Assembly: GCA_963814875.1 (NCBI GenBank)
Contig: CAWFFJ010000018.1
Location: forward strand, 355,166-419,165
Source: CAVSIS01 sp963814875
GTDB lineage: Bacteria; Acidobacteriota; Thermoanaerobaculia; Thermoanaerobaculales; Sulfomarinibacteraceae
Length of the DNA: 64,000 nt
Direction: 5' to 3'
Below the pieces are notes generated by a model. It saw only the letters and a list, made by a program, of their open reading frames with translations, made no database searches and was not told the DNA's origin. The position numbers were made by a program, and so were the translations under genes. The first letter of the stretch is position 1. The number at the start of each line of letters is the position of its first letter. Positions 1 through 8,317 of this stretch are shown piece by piece.

Positions 1-1
1 A

Positions 2-718
2 GGGATCGAGTTCCTGCTCGAGGCCAAGGTCACCGGGGCGAAGGTACTCAAGAAGAGCGTCAAGGTCTCGGTCGAGACCAAGGACGGGGAGACCCGTGAG
101 CTGCCCTGCGACGTGGTGCTGGTGTCGGTGGGTCGAAGGTCGGTGACCCGAGGCTGCGGCCTCGAGGACGTGGGCGTGGAGCTCGACGAGGCCGGACGGG
201 TCAAGGTCGACGAGCACCTCCGGACGTCGGTCGACGGCATCTGGGCGATCGGCGACCTCGTGCGCGGGCCGATGCTCGCCCACAAGGCGGAGGACGAGGG
301 CATCGCGCTGGCCGAGACCCTCGCAGGCCAACCAGGCCACGTCAACTACGGCACGATTCCGAACGTGGTCTACACGGAGCCGGAGCTGGCCATGGTCGGC
401 AAGACCGAGGCCGAGCTCAAGGAGGCGGGCATCCCGTACTCCACCGGCCGCTTCATGTTCCGACCCAACGGCCGCGCGAAGAGCCTCGGACAGCTCCACG
501 GCATGGTCAAGATCCTCGCCGATGCCTCAACCGACCGCATCCTGGGTGTGCACATGGTCGGACCGCGAGTTTCGGAACTGATCGCGGAGGCTGTTGTGGC
601 GATGGAGTTCGCGGCCTCGGCCGAGGACCTGGCGCGGACCTGCCACGCCCACCCGACCCTGACCGAGGTCGTGCGCGAGGCGGCGATGGCGGTCGACAAG
701 CGGGCGATTCACGCCTGA
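2..718 (+). CDS. lpdA: Dihydrolipoyl dehydrogenase, C-terminal part (5' truncated by window edge)
   Basis: This is the C-terminal two thirds of an E3 flavoprotein, which reoxidises the dihydrolipoyl groups of 2-oxoacid dehydrogenase or glycine-cleavage complexes with NAD+. The reading frame is open from base 2, so the start lies outside the window. Visible signatures are the NAD/FAD-domain end VLVSVGRR, the FAD-binding segment containing AIGDLV, and the dimerisation domain. The dimerisation domain ends in CHAHPTLTE, whose His and Glu form the catalytic dyad of the family. The FAD/NAD-binding N-terminus with the redox-active CxxxxC pair would lie upstream and cannot be checked. The 2-oxoacid dehydrogenase partners are presumably upstream as well. 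Confidence 0.93.
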   Translation, partial: GIEFLLEAKVTGAKVLKKSVKVSVETKDGETRELPCDVVLVSVGRRSVTRGCGLEDVGVELDEAGRVKVDEHLRTSVDGIWAIGDLVRGPMLAHKAEDEGIALAETLAGQPGHVNYGTIPNVVYTEPELAMVGKTEAELKEAGIPYSTGRFMFRPNGRAKSLGQLHGMVKILADASTDRILGVHMVGPRVSELIAEAVVAMEFAASAEDLARTCHAHPTLTEVVREAAMAVDKRAIHA

Positions 719-803
719 CGGAGAGTGCAGGGCACGGCCTCGCATCCGCGTGCCGCTCGGTGGCTCCGTTCCCCGTGAAGCTCGCTGTGGTACAAGTTTC
801 GTC

Positions 804-1724
804 ATGACCACTCCTCGCCGCGCCACCGGCTTCGCCGCCCTTGCCCTCATGCTGCTCACAACCGCCTGCGCGAAGCCTGCGCCGCCCGCCGATCCCGCGT
901 ACGTCGCAGGGATCGAGTCCTGGCGGTCGGATCGCCTCGCCCGGCTGACCGCCGACGACGGCTGGCTGACCCTGGTCGGCCTCGAGTGGCTCGAGCCAGG
1001 CGCCAACCCGTTCGGCGGTGACGCGTCGCTGCCCGTGGTGCTGCCCGGCGACGCCGTCCCGGCGAAGGTCGGCGTGCTCGAGGTTGGCGACGACGGGACG
1101 GTCACGGTCACCGCCGAACCGGGCTCGGGGCTTGAGCTGGGCGGGCAGCCGATGACCACGGCAACCCTCGCGACCGACGCCGACGGCACGCCCGATGTGC
1201 TCCGGCTCGGCCGCCTCTCGATGTACGTCATCCGCCGCGGCGACCGCTTCGCCCTGCGCATCAAGGACCCCGAGGCCGCCACGCGGCGCGACTTCAAGGG
1301 CATCGACACTTACCCCGTCGATCCGACGTTCAAGGTCACGGCGCGTCTCGAACGCTACCCGGCGCCGCGGTCGGTCGCCGTTCCGACCATCGTCGGCATC
1401 GACGAGGAGATGCTCGCTCCCGGACGCCTGATGTTCACGCTCAGCGGGCGCGCGCTGTCGCTCGAGCCGCTCATCTCGGCACCGGACGACCGCGAGCTGT
1501 TCGTGATCTTCCGCGACGCGACCTCGGGCGACACCACCTACGGCGCCGGCCGCTTCCTGTCTGCCGATCTCGAGGCCGATGGCTCCGCCGTGCTCGACTT
1601 CAACCGCGCCTACAACCCGCCGTGCGCGTTCACGCCGTTCGCCACCTGCCCGCTGCCGCCGGAGGGCAACGACCTCGACGTGGCCATCACCGTCGGCGAG
1701 AGGTACCACGGTCCGAAGCACTAG
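804..1724 (+). CDS. DUF1684 family lipoprotein
   Basis: Predicted lipoprotein of about 306 residues. The start at 804 gives a short basic N-terminus, a hydrophobic stretch and a lipobox ending LTTAC; an in-frame start at 750 would put an implausible 18-residue leader in front of the signal. The body matches the DUF1684 family: an early segment WLTLVGLEWLEPG, a central GIDTYPVDP, and the characteristic C-terminal cluster YNPPCAFTPFATCPLPP followed by N-x-L-x-V-x-I. The family has no established biochemical function that I know of. It stands alone between lpdA and a convergent minus-strand operon. Confidence 0.85.
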   Translation: MTTPRRATGFAALALMLLTTACAKPAPPADPAYVAGIESWRSDRLARLTADDGWLTLVGLEWLEPGANPFGGDASLPVVLPGDAVPAKVGVLEVGDDGTVTVTAEPGSGLELGGQPMTTATLATDADGTPDVLRLGRLSMYVIRRGDRFALRIKDPEAATRRDFKGIDTYPVDPTFKVTARLERYPAPRSVAVPTIVGIDEEMLAPGRLMFTLSGRALSLEPLISAPDDRELFVIFRDATSGDTTYGAGRFLSADLEADGSAVLDFNRAYNPPCAFTPFATCPLPPEGNDLDVAITVGERYHGPKH

Positions 1725-1903
1725 GATTTCCACACACATCGACCCGGGACGAAGTTTGCAGGGTGCGCAACGTTCCCGGCGGGCCGATGGCGAACGAAAT
1801 CCTATGACGCGCTGCGCGAATCAAGTGAAGAGCTGCGCATCGGACTGATCTCAGGAGAGTTACAGCGTGAGGACCGGGGCCGCGAGCGGCCCTGGTTGGG
1901 CTG

Positions 1904-2203
1904 TCACCGGGGCCTGTTGTCGGACCCTCGGGCCTCCGAGCCCGCCTCTTCTCGCTCGATCACGAGGGCATTGTCGCCGTCGCCGGGGCACCCGGCGGCA
2001 TGGGTCGCACGGACCTGCCGATAACCCTCGGGCACCGGCGAGACCGCGCACACCAGCTCCCGTTCGCCCGGTCGCTTGACCACCCACCCGTTCTGGTCTC
2101 CGCCTGAGCAGGCCGCCGAGTGGCACTCGGCGACGATCACCCAACCCTCCGGCACCTTGGACGCCTTGCACACGACGCGGTGCTTGTGCGCCCGCCCGGT
2201 CAC
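1904..2203 (-). CDS. Small hypothetical protein with a duplicated Cys-containing motif
   Basis: About 99 residues. I favour the GTG start at 2203 because it overlaps the upstream ATP-grasp gene's TGA in a GTGA junction and has a GAGGT ribosome site 5 nt before it; a GTG at 2227 is also in frame. The protein shows an internal duplication: CKASKVPEGW...AECHSAACSG is echoed by CAVSPVPEGY...ATHAAGCPG, each copy with a V-P-E-G-[WY] core and paired Cys/His residues. No signal peptide or membrane segment is evident. Translational coupling suggests it works with the glutathione-synthase-like enzyme. I do not recognise the family. Confidence 0.6.
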   Translation of the reverse strand: MTGRAHKHRVVCKASKVPEGWVIVAECHSAACSGGDQNGWVVKRPGERELVCAVSPVPEGYRQVRATHAAGCPGDGDNALVIEREEAGSEARGSDNRPR

Positions 2204-3174
2204 GCCACACCTCGCCGACGGCGCCACATCCGCTCGAGCTCGTCGACCATGTCGATGTCGGCGCGGATGCCGTTGACCTGGTTGATCTGGACGATCGTCG
2301 TCGGGCTGGTGACGTTGACCTCGGTCAAGTGCTCGCCAATAAAGTCGAGACCGATGAGGTAGATGCCGATCTGGTTGAGCTCGGCGGCGACGGTGCGGCA
2401 GGCGTCGAGCTGGCGTGGCGTGGGATCAAGCCTGGCCGCCGTCGCCCCCTGGTGCAGGTTGGCGAGGCGGGAGCCCGATCGCGGAACCCGCAGCACCGAG
2501 CCGAGAACGCGGTCGTTGAGGGTCAGGATGCGGAGGTCGCCGGTCGACTCGATCGCCTTCAGGTAGGGTTGGACGATGACCTCCGGGCCCCACTCGCGCC
2601 AGAAAACCTCGAGCTGCTCGCGCGGCGCATCGGGCGGGACGAAGGTGATGCCGATACCACAGTAGGTCCCTTTGGGCTTCAGCACCGCCTCGCCCGGCTG
2701 CTGCCGGACCGCGTTCTCGAGCTCTTCCGCCGACGCGCAGATCCAGGTCGGCGCGGCGTACTCCGGCCAGCGTAGGGCAAGGGTGTGCTCGGAGAGCTCG
2801 TAGGTGGCGGGCGGCCGGTTGACCTGAACGACATGCTCCGGAGCGTGCACGAAATGGCGGTGGTGGCGGACGTAGGTCGCGTCGACCGGAGGGTCCTTGC
2901 GCTGCAGGACGACGTGGTACTCGGCCACGTCCGCGGTACGCGCCGGTCCGAGCTCCCAGAACGGCATCGCGCTCGCGTCCGCGTGGACCACCTGCCGGAC
3001 CGGTAGGGTGTCCAGGTAGCGATCGGTCGGCAGCTCCGCGTCGTGGGAGAGCAGGTCGAGGTAGTCGACGTGGAAGCCCCTGGCGAGCAGCTCACGGCTC
3101 ACGCACACCGCGAGGTCGAACGTAGGGTTGAGGGTGTCCACGGGATCGGCAACGAGGAGGTATCGGCTGCTCAT
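2200..3174 (-). CDS. gshB: Glutathione synthase-like ATP-grasp ligase
   Basis: ATP-grasp enzyme of about 324 residues resembling prokaryotic glutathione synthetase, which joins glycine to gamma-glutamylcysteine using ATP. Supporting motifs, in order, are an N-terminal RYLLVADPVDTLNP, the central RKDPPVDATYV segment, an ATP-grasp stretch LKPKGTYCGIGI, the DLRILTLNDRVLGSVLRVPR strand pair, and the C-terminal GLDFIGEHLTEVNVTSPT that ligates Mg-ATP. The start at 3174 (MSSRYLL) directly precedes the conserved domain; an ATG 39 nt upstream is less likely. No glutamate-cysteine ligase gene is in the window, so the substrate could be another gamma-glutamyl or related peptide. It is followed by a coupled small ORF. 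Confidence 0.8.
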   Translation of the reverse strand: MSSRYLLVADPVDTLNPTFDLAVCVSRELLARGFHVDYLDLLSHDAELPTDRYLDTLPVRQVVHADASAMPFWELGPARTADVAEYHVVLQRKDPPVDATYVRHHRHFVHAPEHVVQVNRPPATYELSEHTLALRWPEYAAPTWICASAEELENAVRQQPGEAVLKPKGTYCGIGITFVPPDAPREQLEVFWREWGPEVIVQPYLKAIESTGDLRILTLNDRVLGSVLRVPRSGSRLANLHQGATAARLDPTPRQLDACRTVAAELNQIGIYLIGLDFIGEHLTEVNVTSPTTIVQINQVNGIRADIDMVDELERMWRRRRGVA

Positions 3175-3230
3175 CGCAGTCCCCAACATCGACCCTCGCC
3201 CACTGCTTCCCACCAGGAATCCGAGCAGGA

Positions 3231-3370
3231 TTCACCACAGAGGCACAGAGGCACAGAGAGGAGCACGGAGCCCGCCTCCCGTCGCTTCTTCTCGCGGCAT
3301 GTCCGGCGCGCGCTGCGCCGGCCATGCCGCGAGGGGAGGGCGGGTGGCCTCTGTGCCTCTGTGGTTCACT
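3231..3370. repeat. Octamer-period inverted repeat element A
   Basis: The left arm (3233-3252) and right arm (3347-3368) are inverted copies of a purine-rich repeat with 8-nt period (unit AGGCACAG). Between them is a near-perfect GC-rich hairpin at 3291-3333, with arms containing CGCGGCATG and CATGCCGCG. The whole element can fold into one long stem. It lies between the SDR gene and the gshB-like gene on the minus strand, and its right end begins at the SDR stop codon (TGAACCACAGAGG on the minus strand). Confidence 0.85.
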
Positions 3371-4139
3371 CTGTCCGTCGGTGGACGTTGACCGCGGAGG
3401 CCTGCGCGCTCGGCAGCAGCACCATCTCGCGCACGTTGACGTGAGCGGGCAGGCTCGCGCAGTACAGCACCGCCTCTGCGACGTCCTCTGCTCGAAGCGG
3501 CTCGATCCCGCGGTAGACGGTTGCCGCACGATCGTCGTCGCCATGGAAGCGGACGACCGAGAACTCGGTCTCGACCAGGCCGGGATCGATCGAGCTGACC
3601 CGGACGCCGGTGCCGAGCGTGTCGATTGCAATTGAGCGGGTCAGGGCCGTGACTGCGTGCTTGGTGGCGCAGTAGACGTTGCCGCCCGGGTAGACCTCGT
3701 GGCCCGCGATCGAGCCGATCATGATCAGGTGTCCCCGTCCACGCGCCACCATCCCGGGAAGCAGCGCACGGGTGACGTAGAGCAACCCTTTGACGTTGGT
3801 GTCGACCATCTCGTCCCAGTCGTTGGGATCGCCGTCTTGGAGCGGCGACAGGCCGCGCGCGAGGCCCGCGTTGTTGACCAGCACCTCGACTTCGCCCCAT
3901 GGCCCTTCAAGGCTCGCCGCCCACTCGGCGACGGCAGCCTGGTCACGCACATCGAGAGCGCTCGCGAGAACCTCGGTTCCGTGGCGCTCGGCCAGAGTTC
4001 GAGCGAGAGTCTCGACCCGATCGAGTCTGCGCGCGGCAAGCACCAGACGCGCTCCGCGACCGGCGAAAGCAGCCGCGCAGGCCGCGCCGATTCCGGCGGA
4101 GGCTCCGGTGACGACAACTGTCCGACCGGTGAAGTCCAT
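3366..4139 (-). CDS. Short-chain dehydrogenase/reductase (YdfG-like SDR)
   Basis: Classical SDR of 257 residues that would oxidise or reduce a hydroxy/keto substrate with NAD(P). It has the Rossmann TGASAGIG motif near residue 11, NNAG near residue 90, the catalytic Ser (MIGSIAG) and the YxxxK pair (YCATK). After the active site, DPGLVETEF is typical of the YdfG 3-hydroxy acid/serine dehydrogenase group. The ATG at 4139 has a strong GGGAGGAG ribosome site. The stop codon is the first triplet of repeat element A, so the final residues (VHRRTE) may have been shaped by repeat insertion. The physiological substrate cannot be told from sequence. Confidence 0.88.
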   Translation of the reverse strand: MDFTGRTVVVTGASAGIGAACAAAFAGRGARLVLAARRLDRVETLARTLAERHGTEVLASALDVRDQAAVAEWAASLEGPWGEVEVLVNNAGLARGLSPLQDGDPNDWDEMVDTNVKGLLYVTRALLPGMVARGRGHLIMIGSIAGHEVYPGGNVYCATKHAVTALTRSIAIDTLGTGVRVSSIDPGLVETEFSVVRFHGDDDRAATVYRGIEPLRAEDVAEAVLYCASLPAHVNVREMVLLPSAQASAVNVHRRTE

Positions 4140-4216
4140 GGCGTGCTCCTCCCAGAGCCTGAACCCGTCAGGCGGCTCGGAACGATAGCACGCCAGCGAG
4201 CCTCGTGAAGAACGTC

Positions 4217-5614
4217 CTAGGCGCCCTCGACAACAAACTCCTCGTCGCGCTCAGCGGCCTGTCGCTGCCATTCGGGCAGCCAGACGCCGTGTGCCATCGC
4301 CCTCAGCTGAGGCTCAAAGAAGAACTCGCGCTCGCCGAAGGCAGGCTCGAGATCGGTCAACCACCGTGCCTGGGCGTCGAAACGGGCGAAGAAGAGCCGG
4401 TTGACCCAGGACTGGTCCCGCCCCTGGATCATCTTCAGCGCGAAGACCTTCTCGCCACCCACCTCGGCGATGCCTTCGATCAGCACCTTGCCTGGAGTCG
4501 CCGACATCGACGGTCCGCGCACCGTCCTACCCAGGCCGGAGACGCTGCCCACGGCTTCCGAGAAGATCCGGTAGGCGCGAGCGAGGGGGACCTCGAAGTA
4601 GTGCTTCGGTCCGGTGTCCCGCTCGACGAACATGTAGTACGGGACCATCCCGAGGCGGACCTCGCTCCGCCACAGGTCGGCCCAGACATCGGCGGCGTCG
4701 TTCACGTGCCGGATCAAAGGCGCCTGGCAGCGAATCACAGCGCCTGTCGCCGTGATCCGCCGGATCGCCTCCTGCACCGCTGCGGTCTCGAGCTCACGCG
4801 GATGACTGAAGTGCGCCATGAGAGCAAGCTGGCGGCCGCTCGCGACGACCCTCTCGAACAGGCGCAGCAGGTCGTCCGAGTCGGCATCGCTTGTGAAGCG
4901 GTACGGCCAGTAGGCCAGAGCCTTCGACCCAAGACGGATCGAAACCAGGCGGTCTAGGCGTGGGTCGAGCAGGGCCTCGAAATACCGCTCCAGCACGCTG
5001 GTCTTCATGATCAGGGGGTCACCCCCCGTGAACAGCACGTCGCTCACCTCGGAATGGCGCTGCAGGTATGCGATGAGCGTGTCCACCTCGCTGTTCGCGA
5101 AGCGAAGCTCATCGACCCCGACGAACTGCGCCCAGCGGAAGCAGTAGGTACAGAAGGCGTGGCAGGTCTGCCCCTGCGATGGAAAGAAGAGCACTGTTTC
5201 GCGGTACTTGTGCTGGCAGCCCGGCACCGGTTCTCCGTCGAGAGAGGGTACGTTGAGCTGCATCTGGCCTGCCGGATGGGGGTTCATCCGCGCCTGGACC
5301 CGACGCGCAGCGAAGTGAATCTCCTCCTTGGTGGCACCGGAGGCCACCAGATCCTGCATGTGCCGTAGCTCCAGCGGCTCGAGCATTCCCGGCTGCGGGA
5401 AGGTGAGCTGGAAGATCGGGTCGCTCGGAATATCGTCCCAGTCGATCAGCTCGCTCACGACGTAATCGTTGACGCGAAACGGGAGCACTGCCGAGACCGC
5501 CTCGAGGGCGACCCGCTGATCTCCGTTCAACCGCTCGAGCTGCGGAATACGATCCAGCTGTGCGCGCCCGACGGCGCGATACCGACGCGGGGCAGAAGCG
5601 AGAGCTCCGTCCAT
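4217..5614 (-). CDS. KamA-family radical SAM aminomutase
   Basis: A 465-residue radical SAM protein of the lysine 2,3-aminomutase family, which moves an amino group from the alpha to the beta carbon using a 4Fe-4S cluster, SAM and PLP. The cluster cysteines are C151, C155 and C158 in CHAFCTYCFR, followed by the FTGGDPL strand. The likely PLP lysine is K376 in TPGK. By hand alignment, the two aspartates that bind the lysine side chain in clostridial KamA fall on R332 (in MFVERDTG) and S369, so L-lysine is doubtful as substrate and an acidic amino acid is possible. The start at 5614 has an AAGGAGGG ribosome site. No EF-P or EpmA gene is nearby, which argues against an EpmB role. Confidence 0.85.
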   Translation of the reverse strand: MDGALASAPRRYRAVGRAQLDRIPQLERLNGDQRVALEAVSAVLPFRVNDYVVSELIDWDDIPSDPIFQLTFPQPGMLEPLELRHMQDLVASGATKEEIHFAARRVQARMNPHPAGQMQLNVPSLDGEPVPGCQHKYRETVLFFPSQGQTCHAFCTYCFRWAQFVGVDELRFANSEVDTLIAYLQRHSEVSDVLFTGGDPLIMKTSVLERYFEALLDPRLDRLVSIRLGSKALAYWPYRFTSDADSDDLLRLFERVVASGRQLALMAHFSHPRELETAAVQEAIRRITATGAVIRCQAPLIRHVNDAADVWADLWRSEVRLGMVPYYMFVERDTGPKHYFEVPLARAYRIFSEAVGSVSGLGRTVRGPSMSATPGKVLIEGIAEVGGEKVFALKMIQGRDQSWVNRLFFARFDAQARWLTDLEPAFGEREFFFEPQLRAMAHGVWLPEWQRQAAERDEEFVVEGA

Positions 5615-5832
5615 CCCACCCTCCTTTCTCTCGTTCCATCCGGTTTATCTGAGATGCTTCGTGTACGAAGCTTCTGCACAGCGCCCGGCGTTCTGAGGAA
5701 GGCAAGAATCGCGCGCTTCTCCGGGCGGCTTCATGTTAAATATAGCTGACAGAGAGCCCGGCGACAACCCCTCGAGGCACCACGAGACTGAGTAACGACG
5801 GCCATAGCACCTCGTGGACAGAGGCCGACGAA
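5615..5832. other. Intergenic region upstream of the KamA-family gene
   Basis: No gene is supported here. An AT-rich patch near 5737-5750 (TTAAATATAG on the plus strand) is the only such stretch nearby and could hold the minus-strand promoter for the aminomutase gene. A small hairpin GCTTCG-TGTA-CGAAGC lies at about 5655-5670 in the would-be leader. Neither is strong enough to call as a regulatory element. Confidence 0.35.
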
Positions 5833-5858
5833 AATGCCGCCGACTCGGCGGCGGCATT
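5833..5858 (-). terminator. Likely intrinsic terminator after the zinc-ribbon protein gene
   Basis: A perfect 10-bp stem (AATGCCGCCG and its complement at 5849-5858) with a 6-nt loop. Read on the minus strand it is followed by TTTTC. It lies about 60 nt downstream of the stop at 5920, so it would end transcription started at the sigma-54 promoter. Confidence 0.6.
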
Positions 5859-5919
5859 CTCGTCCGGTCCATTGAACGGTCATGGCCTGCGGCACAGAGT
5901 TCGCCGCAGCCTGGGGAAA

Positions 5920-6690
5920 CTACTCGCGCGGAGCGGGCGGAGCAGGAGGTGCCGATGGGGCCGGCGGCAAGGGCGCGGCCGGCGGTGCGGCGATGCGCAG
6001 CACCTTCACGTGCGGCACGGCGGTCCGCTCCATCACCCGGCCGCACACCGGACATAGGTAGCTCTCCTGGGTCGCCTTGTCACGGTCCATCCGGAGCACG
6101 GTGCCGTCGGCCGGACAACGGTAGGTCACACTGTCGGAGAGAATGAAATCGGCCTCGGGCGCGATCATGGCCGCATCTGAGGAATTGCCATTCCCGACGA
6201 ACACCATCACGGTGTCCTCTCCGGCCTCATCGGGCATGGCGCTCTCGATCCGGATCTCGACCGGCTCGCCGTCCGCCTCACCGTCGCCTGCCATGACCCA
6301 TTTCATGGCGACCTGGTGCTGGTGGGCGCCCTCAACCGAGCGCTCGCTCTCCTGCCGACTCTCGATCCACACCCGCTTCCCGCCCCCCGAGGCCGACTCG
6401 AAACGGAGTGCCTTTGCCGCGACCCTTTCACCGTCGAGGGTCACGTCGAGGCTGTCGCCGTGGCGCGTGATCACGACTTCGTGCGGGCCAACGGCGATCG
6501 TCCTCGCCTCGCCCTCGCCGAGGTCGGAGAGCCTCACGGTTTGACTGTCGCCGCCGACGATCACCGTGACCCTGCCGTGCGACGAACTGCTGGGATCCGG
6601 CCCGGCGGGCTCCGCCAGAGCCACCGCCAGACCGCTCAACGCCACCAGCACGGCCGCCAGCACCCAGTGCAACCAGGATCTCTCTTTCAT
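5920..6690 (-). CDS. Exported protein with C-terminal zinc ribbon; probable target of the adjacent two-component system
   Basis: About 256 residues, function unknown. The start at 6690 is chosen for its AAGGAGG ribosome site and because it begins a signal peptide (MKERSWLHWVLAAVL...ALAEP). The central part is acidic and beta-rich, with a segment ITRHGDSLDVTLDGE. Near the C-terminus C-P-A-D-G-T and C-P-V-C-G form a probable zinc ribbon, followed by a Pro/Ala-rich tail. A sigma-54 promoter 60 nt upstream and the neighbouring NtrC-type regulator/kinase pair suggest it is induced by that system, possibly as an envelope stress or metal-related factor. That role is inference. Confidence 0.72.
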   Translation of the reverse strand: MKERSWLHWVLAAVLVALSGLAVALAEPAGPDPSSSSHGRVTVIVGGDSQTVRLSDLGEGEARTIAVGPHEVVITRHGDSLDVTLDGERVAAKALRFESASGGGKRVWIESRQESERSVEGAHQHQVAMKWVMAGDGEADGEPVEIRIESAMPDEAGEDTVMVFVGNGNSSDAAMIAPEADFILSDSVTYRCPADGTVLRMDRDKATQESYLCPVCGRVMERTAVPHVKVLRIAAPPAAPLPPAPSAPPAPPAPRE

Positions 6691-6750
6691 CGCATCCTCC
6701 TTGTTGAGCGCCGCAGATCGGAAACGTCGTGCGGCCTCGACAGGGTCAAT

Positions 6751-6766
6751 GGCAAAGGCCGTGCCA
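6751..6766 (-). promoter_or_regulatory. Sigma-54 (-24/-12) promoter
   Basis: The minus strand reads TGGCACGGCCTTTGCC, matching the RpoN consensus TGGCACG-N4-TTGC exactly. A transcript would start near 6740 and give a leader of about 50 nt to the ATG at 6690. An NtrC-family activator is encoded next door. Confidence 0.85.
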
Positions 6767-6874
6767 GCCGATCGATGGAGATCGGCCATCCCTCGAAACA
6801 TTGTGTGTTCAGTCTGATCTGCCTTTGAACCGATACGACGCCCGCGCCGAGCCTCGCCGGCCGAATCTGTTGCC

Positions 6875-6888
6875 TCCCCACATGGGGA
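6875..6888. promoter_or_regulatory. Candidate upstream activator site for the NtrC-type regulator
   Basis: A perfect palindrome TCCCC-ACAT-GGGGA centred about 120 bp upstream of the sigma-54 promoter, a usual distance for enhancer sites. A further TCCCC half-site lies at 6896-6900. Assignment to the adjacent regulator is inferred from position. Confidence 0.55.
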
Positions 6889-6937
6889 CACCATCTCCCC
6901 AAAGGAGGAGGTGAATGCACCGCGCCGGAAGGATCCC

Positions 6938-8317
6938 CTACCGGGTGTATTGCTCGTCAAGCCCAAACTTGGCCAGCCGATACAAGAATGTCTTGTAGCT
7001 CAGGCCGAGCAGGCGGGCCGCGCTGGCACGGTTGCCGTCGGCGAGCTCCAGAGCCTGCCGCAGCAGGTCCTCCTCCATCTCGTCCCAAGCAACCCCCGAT
7101 GGCGGCAGATGGAATGTTCCCCTTCCGGACGAGGTGGCCGCCCCGATCTCGGGTGGCAGGTCGTCGGCGCTCACTCGGCCGTCCTCGGCGAGCAGCACCA
7201 GCCGTTCGAGGGCATTGGCGAGCTCCCGCACGTTGCCCGGCCAGGTGTGCTCCATCAGCCGACGCAGCACCGCCTGCGGCAGTTGCTGGGCGACGGTGGC
7301 ATGGCGCTCGGCGGCCCGACGGACGAGCACATTGGCCAGAGCAGGAATGTCCTCCCGGCGCTCACGTAGAGGTGGGAGCCGAACCGGGAACACGTTGAGT
7401 CGATAGTAGAGATCCTCGCGGAAGCTACCCTCCGCCACCATGTCCGCAAGGTCCCGGTTGGTCGCGGCCACAACCCGCGCGTCACAGGCGACCTCGCCGG
7501 TACCACCGAGACGGGTCACCCGTCGCTCCTGGAGGGCGCGCAGGACCTTCGCCTGGAGGGCAAGCGGCATCGATGCCACCTCGTCGAGGAAGAGGGTCCC
7601 TCCCGACGCCTCCTCGAACTTGCCCTCACGGCGTCGGTGGGCCCCGGTGAACGCGCCGCGCTCGTGGCCGAACAGCTCGCTCTCCATCAGCGACTCGGGA
7701 ATCGCGGCGCAGTTCACGGCGACGAAGGGACCGCCGCTGCGCCGGCTGCGGCGGTGGAGCATTCTCGCGACCAGCTCCTTGCCGGTCCCGGACTCACCCG
7801 TCACCAGCACCGTCGCCTCGGTGTCGGCGACCTTTTCGAGCGTCCGATAGAGCTGCTGCATGGCCGGAGTGCGACCAATGATCTCGCCGTAGCCGTCCCT
7901 GACCTCGGCCTCCGCGCGCAGACGCAGGTTTTCCCGCTCGAGCTCCCGGGTCCGCAACACCCTCTGCACGGCGAGCAGGAGCGCCTCGCGTTCGAACGGC
8001 TTCGCCAGGTAGTCGGCAGCTCCACGCCGCACCGCCTCGACTGCGTGCGCGATCGAGCCATAAGCGGTCATCACGATCACCGCGGATGGAATACCTCGCC
8101 CTCGCAGCTCGTCGAGCAGGTCGCCGCCCGTGCGGCCCGGTAGTCTCCAGTCGCTCAGCACCACGTCAGGAAAATCATCCTCGATCGCAGTCAGGGCAGC
8201 GTCGACATCCGGCGCGCTGCGCACGTCGTAGCCACTGCGGGTGAGGATCCCGGCAATCAGCTCGCGCTGTGCTGCCTCGTCCTCCACGACCAGCACCGTG
8301 GCGGGAGGGGTGCTCAT
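6938..8317 (-). CDS. Sigma-54-dependent response regulator (NtrC family)
   Basis: A 459-residue enhancer-binding protein with three domains. The receiver domain (about 5-120) has phosphoacceptor D56 (in LSDWRLPG), T84 and K106. The AAA+ domain (about 145-380) has Walker A GESGTGKE at 174-181 and the sigma-54 contact loop GAFTGA at 221-226. A Fis-type helix-turn-helix ends the protein (NRASAARLLGLSYKTFLYRL). It activates RpoN holoenzyme at -24/-12 promoters when phosphorylated. It is translationally coupled to the kinase gene by a 4-bp overlap, and the next gene downstream carries a matching sigma-54 promoter, its most likely target. Confidence 0.95.
   Translation of the reverse strand: MSTPPATVLVVEDEAAQRELIAGILTRSGYDVRSAPDVDAALTAIEDDFPDVVLSDWRLPGRTGGDLLDELRGRGIPSAVIVMTAYGSIAHAVEAVRRGAADYLAKPFEREALLLAVQRVLRTRELERENLRLRAEAEVRDGYGEIIGRTPAMQQLYRTLEKVADTEATVLVTGESGTGKELVARMLHRRSRRSGGPFVAVNCAAIPESLMESELFGHERGAFTGAHRRREGKFEEASGGTLFLDEVASMPLALQAKVLRALQERRVTRLGGTGEVACDARVVAATNRDLADMVAEGSFREDLYYRLNVFPVRLPPLRERREDIPALANVLVRRAAERHATVAQQLPQAVLRRLMEHTWPGNVRELANALERLVLLAEDGRVSADDLPPEIGAATSSGRGTFHLPPSGVAWDEMEEDLLRQALELADGNRASAARLLGLSYKTFLYRLAKFGLDEQYTR

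Noticed and set aside
507..1739. 410-codon minus-strand frame across the lpdA end and DUF1684 gene
   Set aside because: Spans two genes on the other strand and has no recognisable domain.
3231..3370. Possible CRISPR-like array
   Set aside because: Repeats are contiguous 8-mers with no spacers and occur as inverted arms; no cas genes are present.
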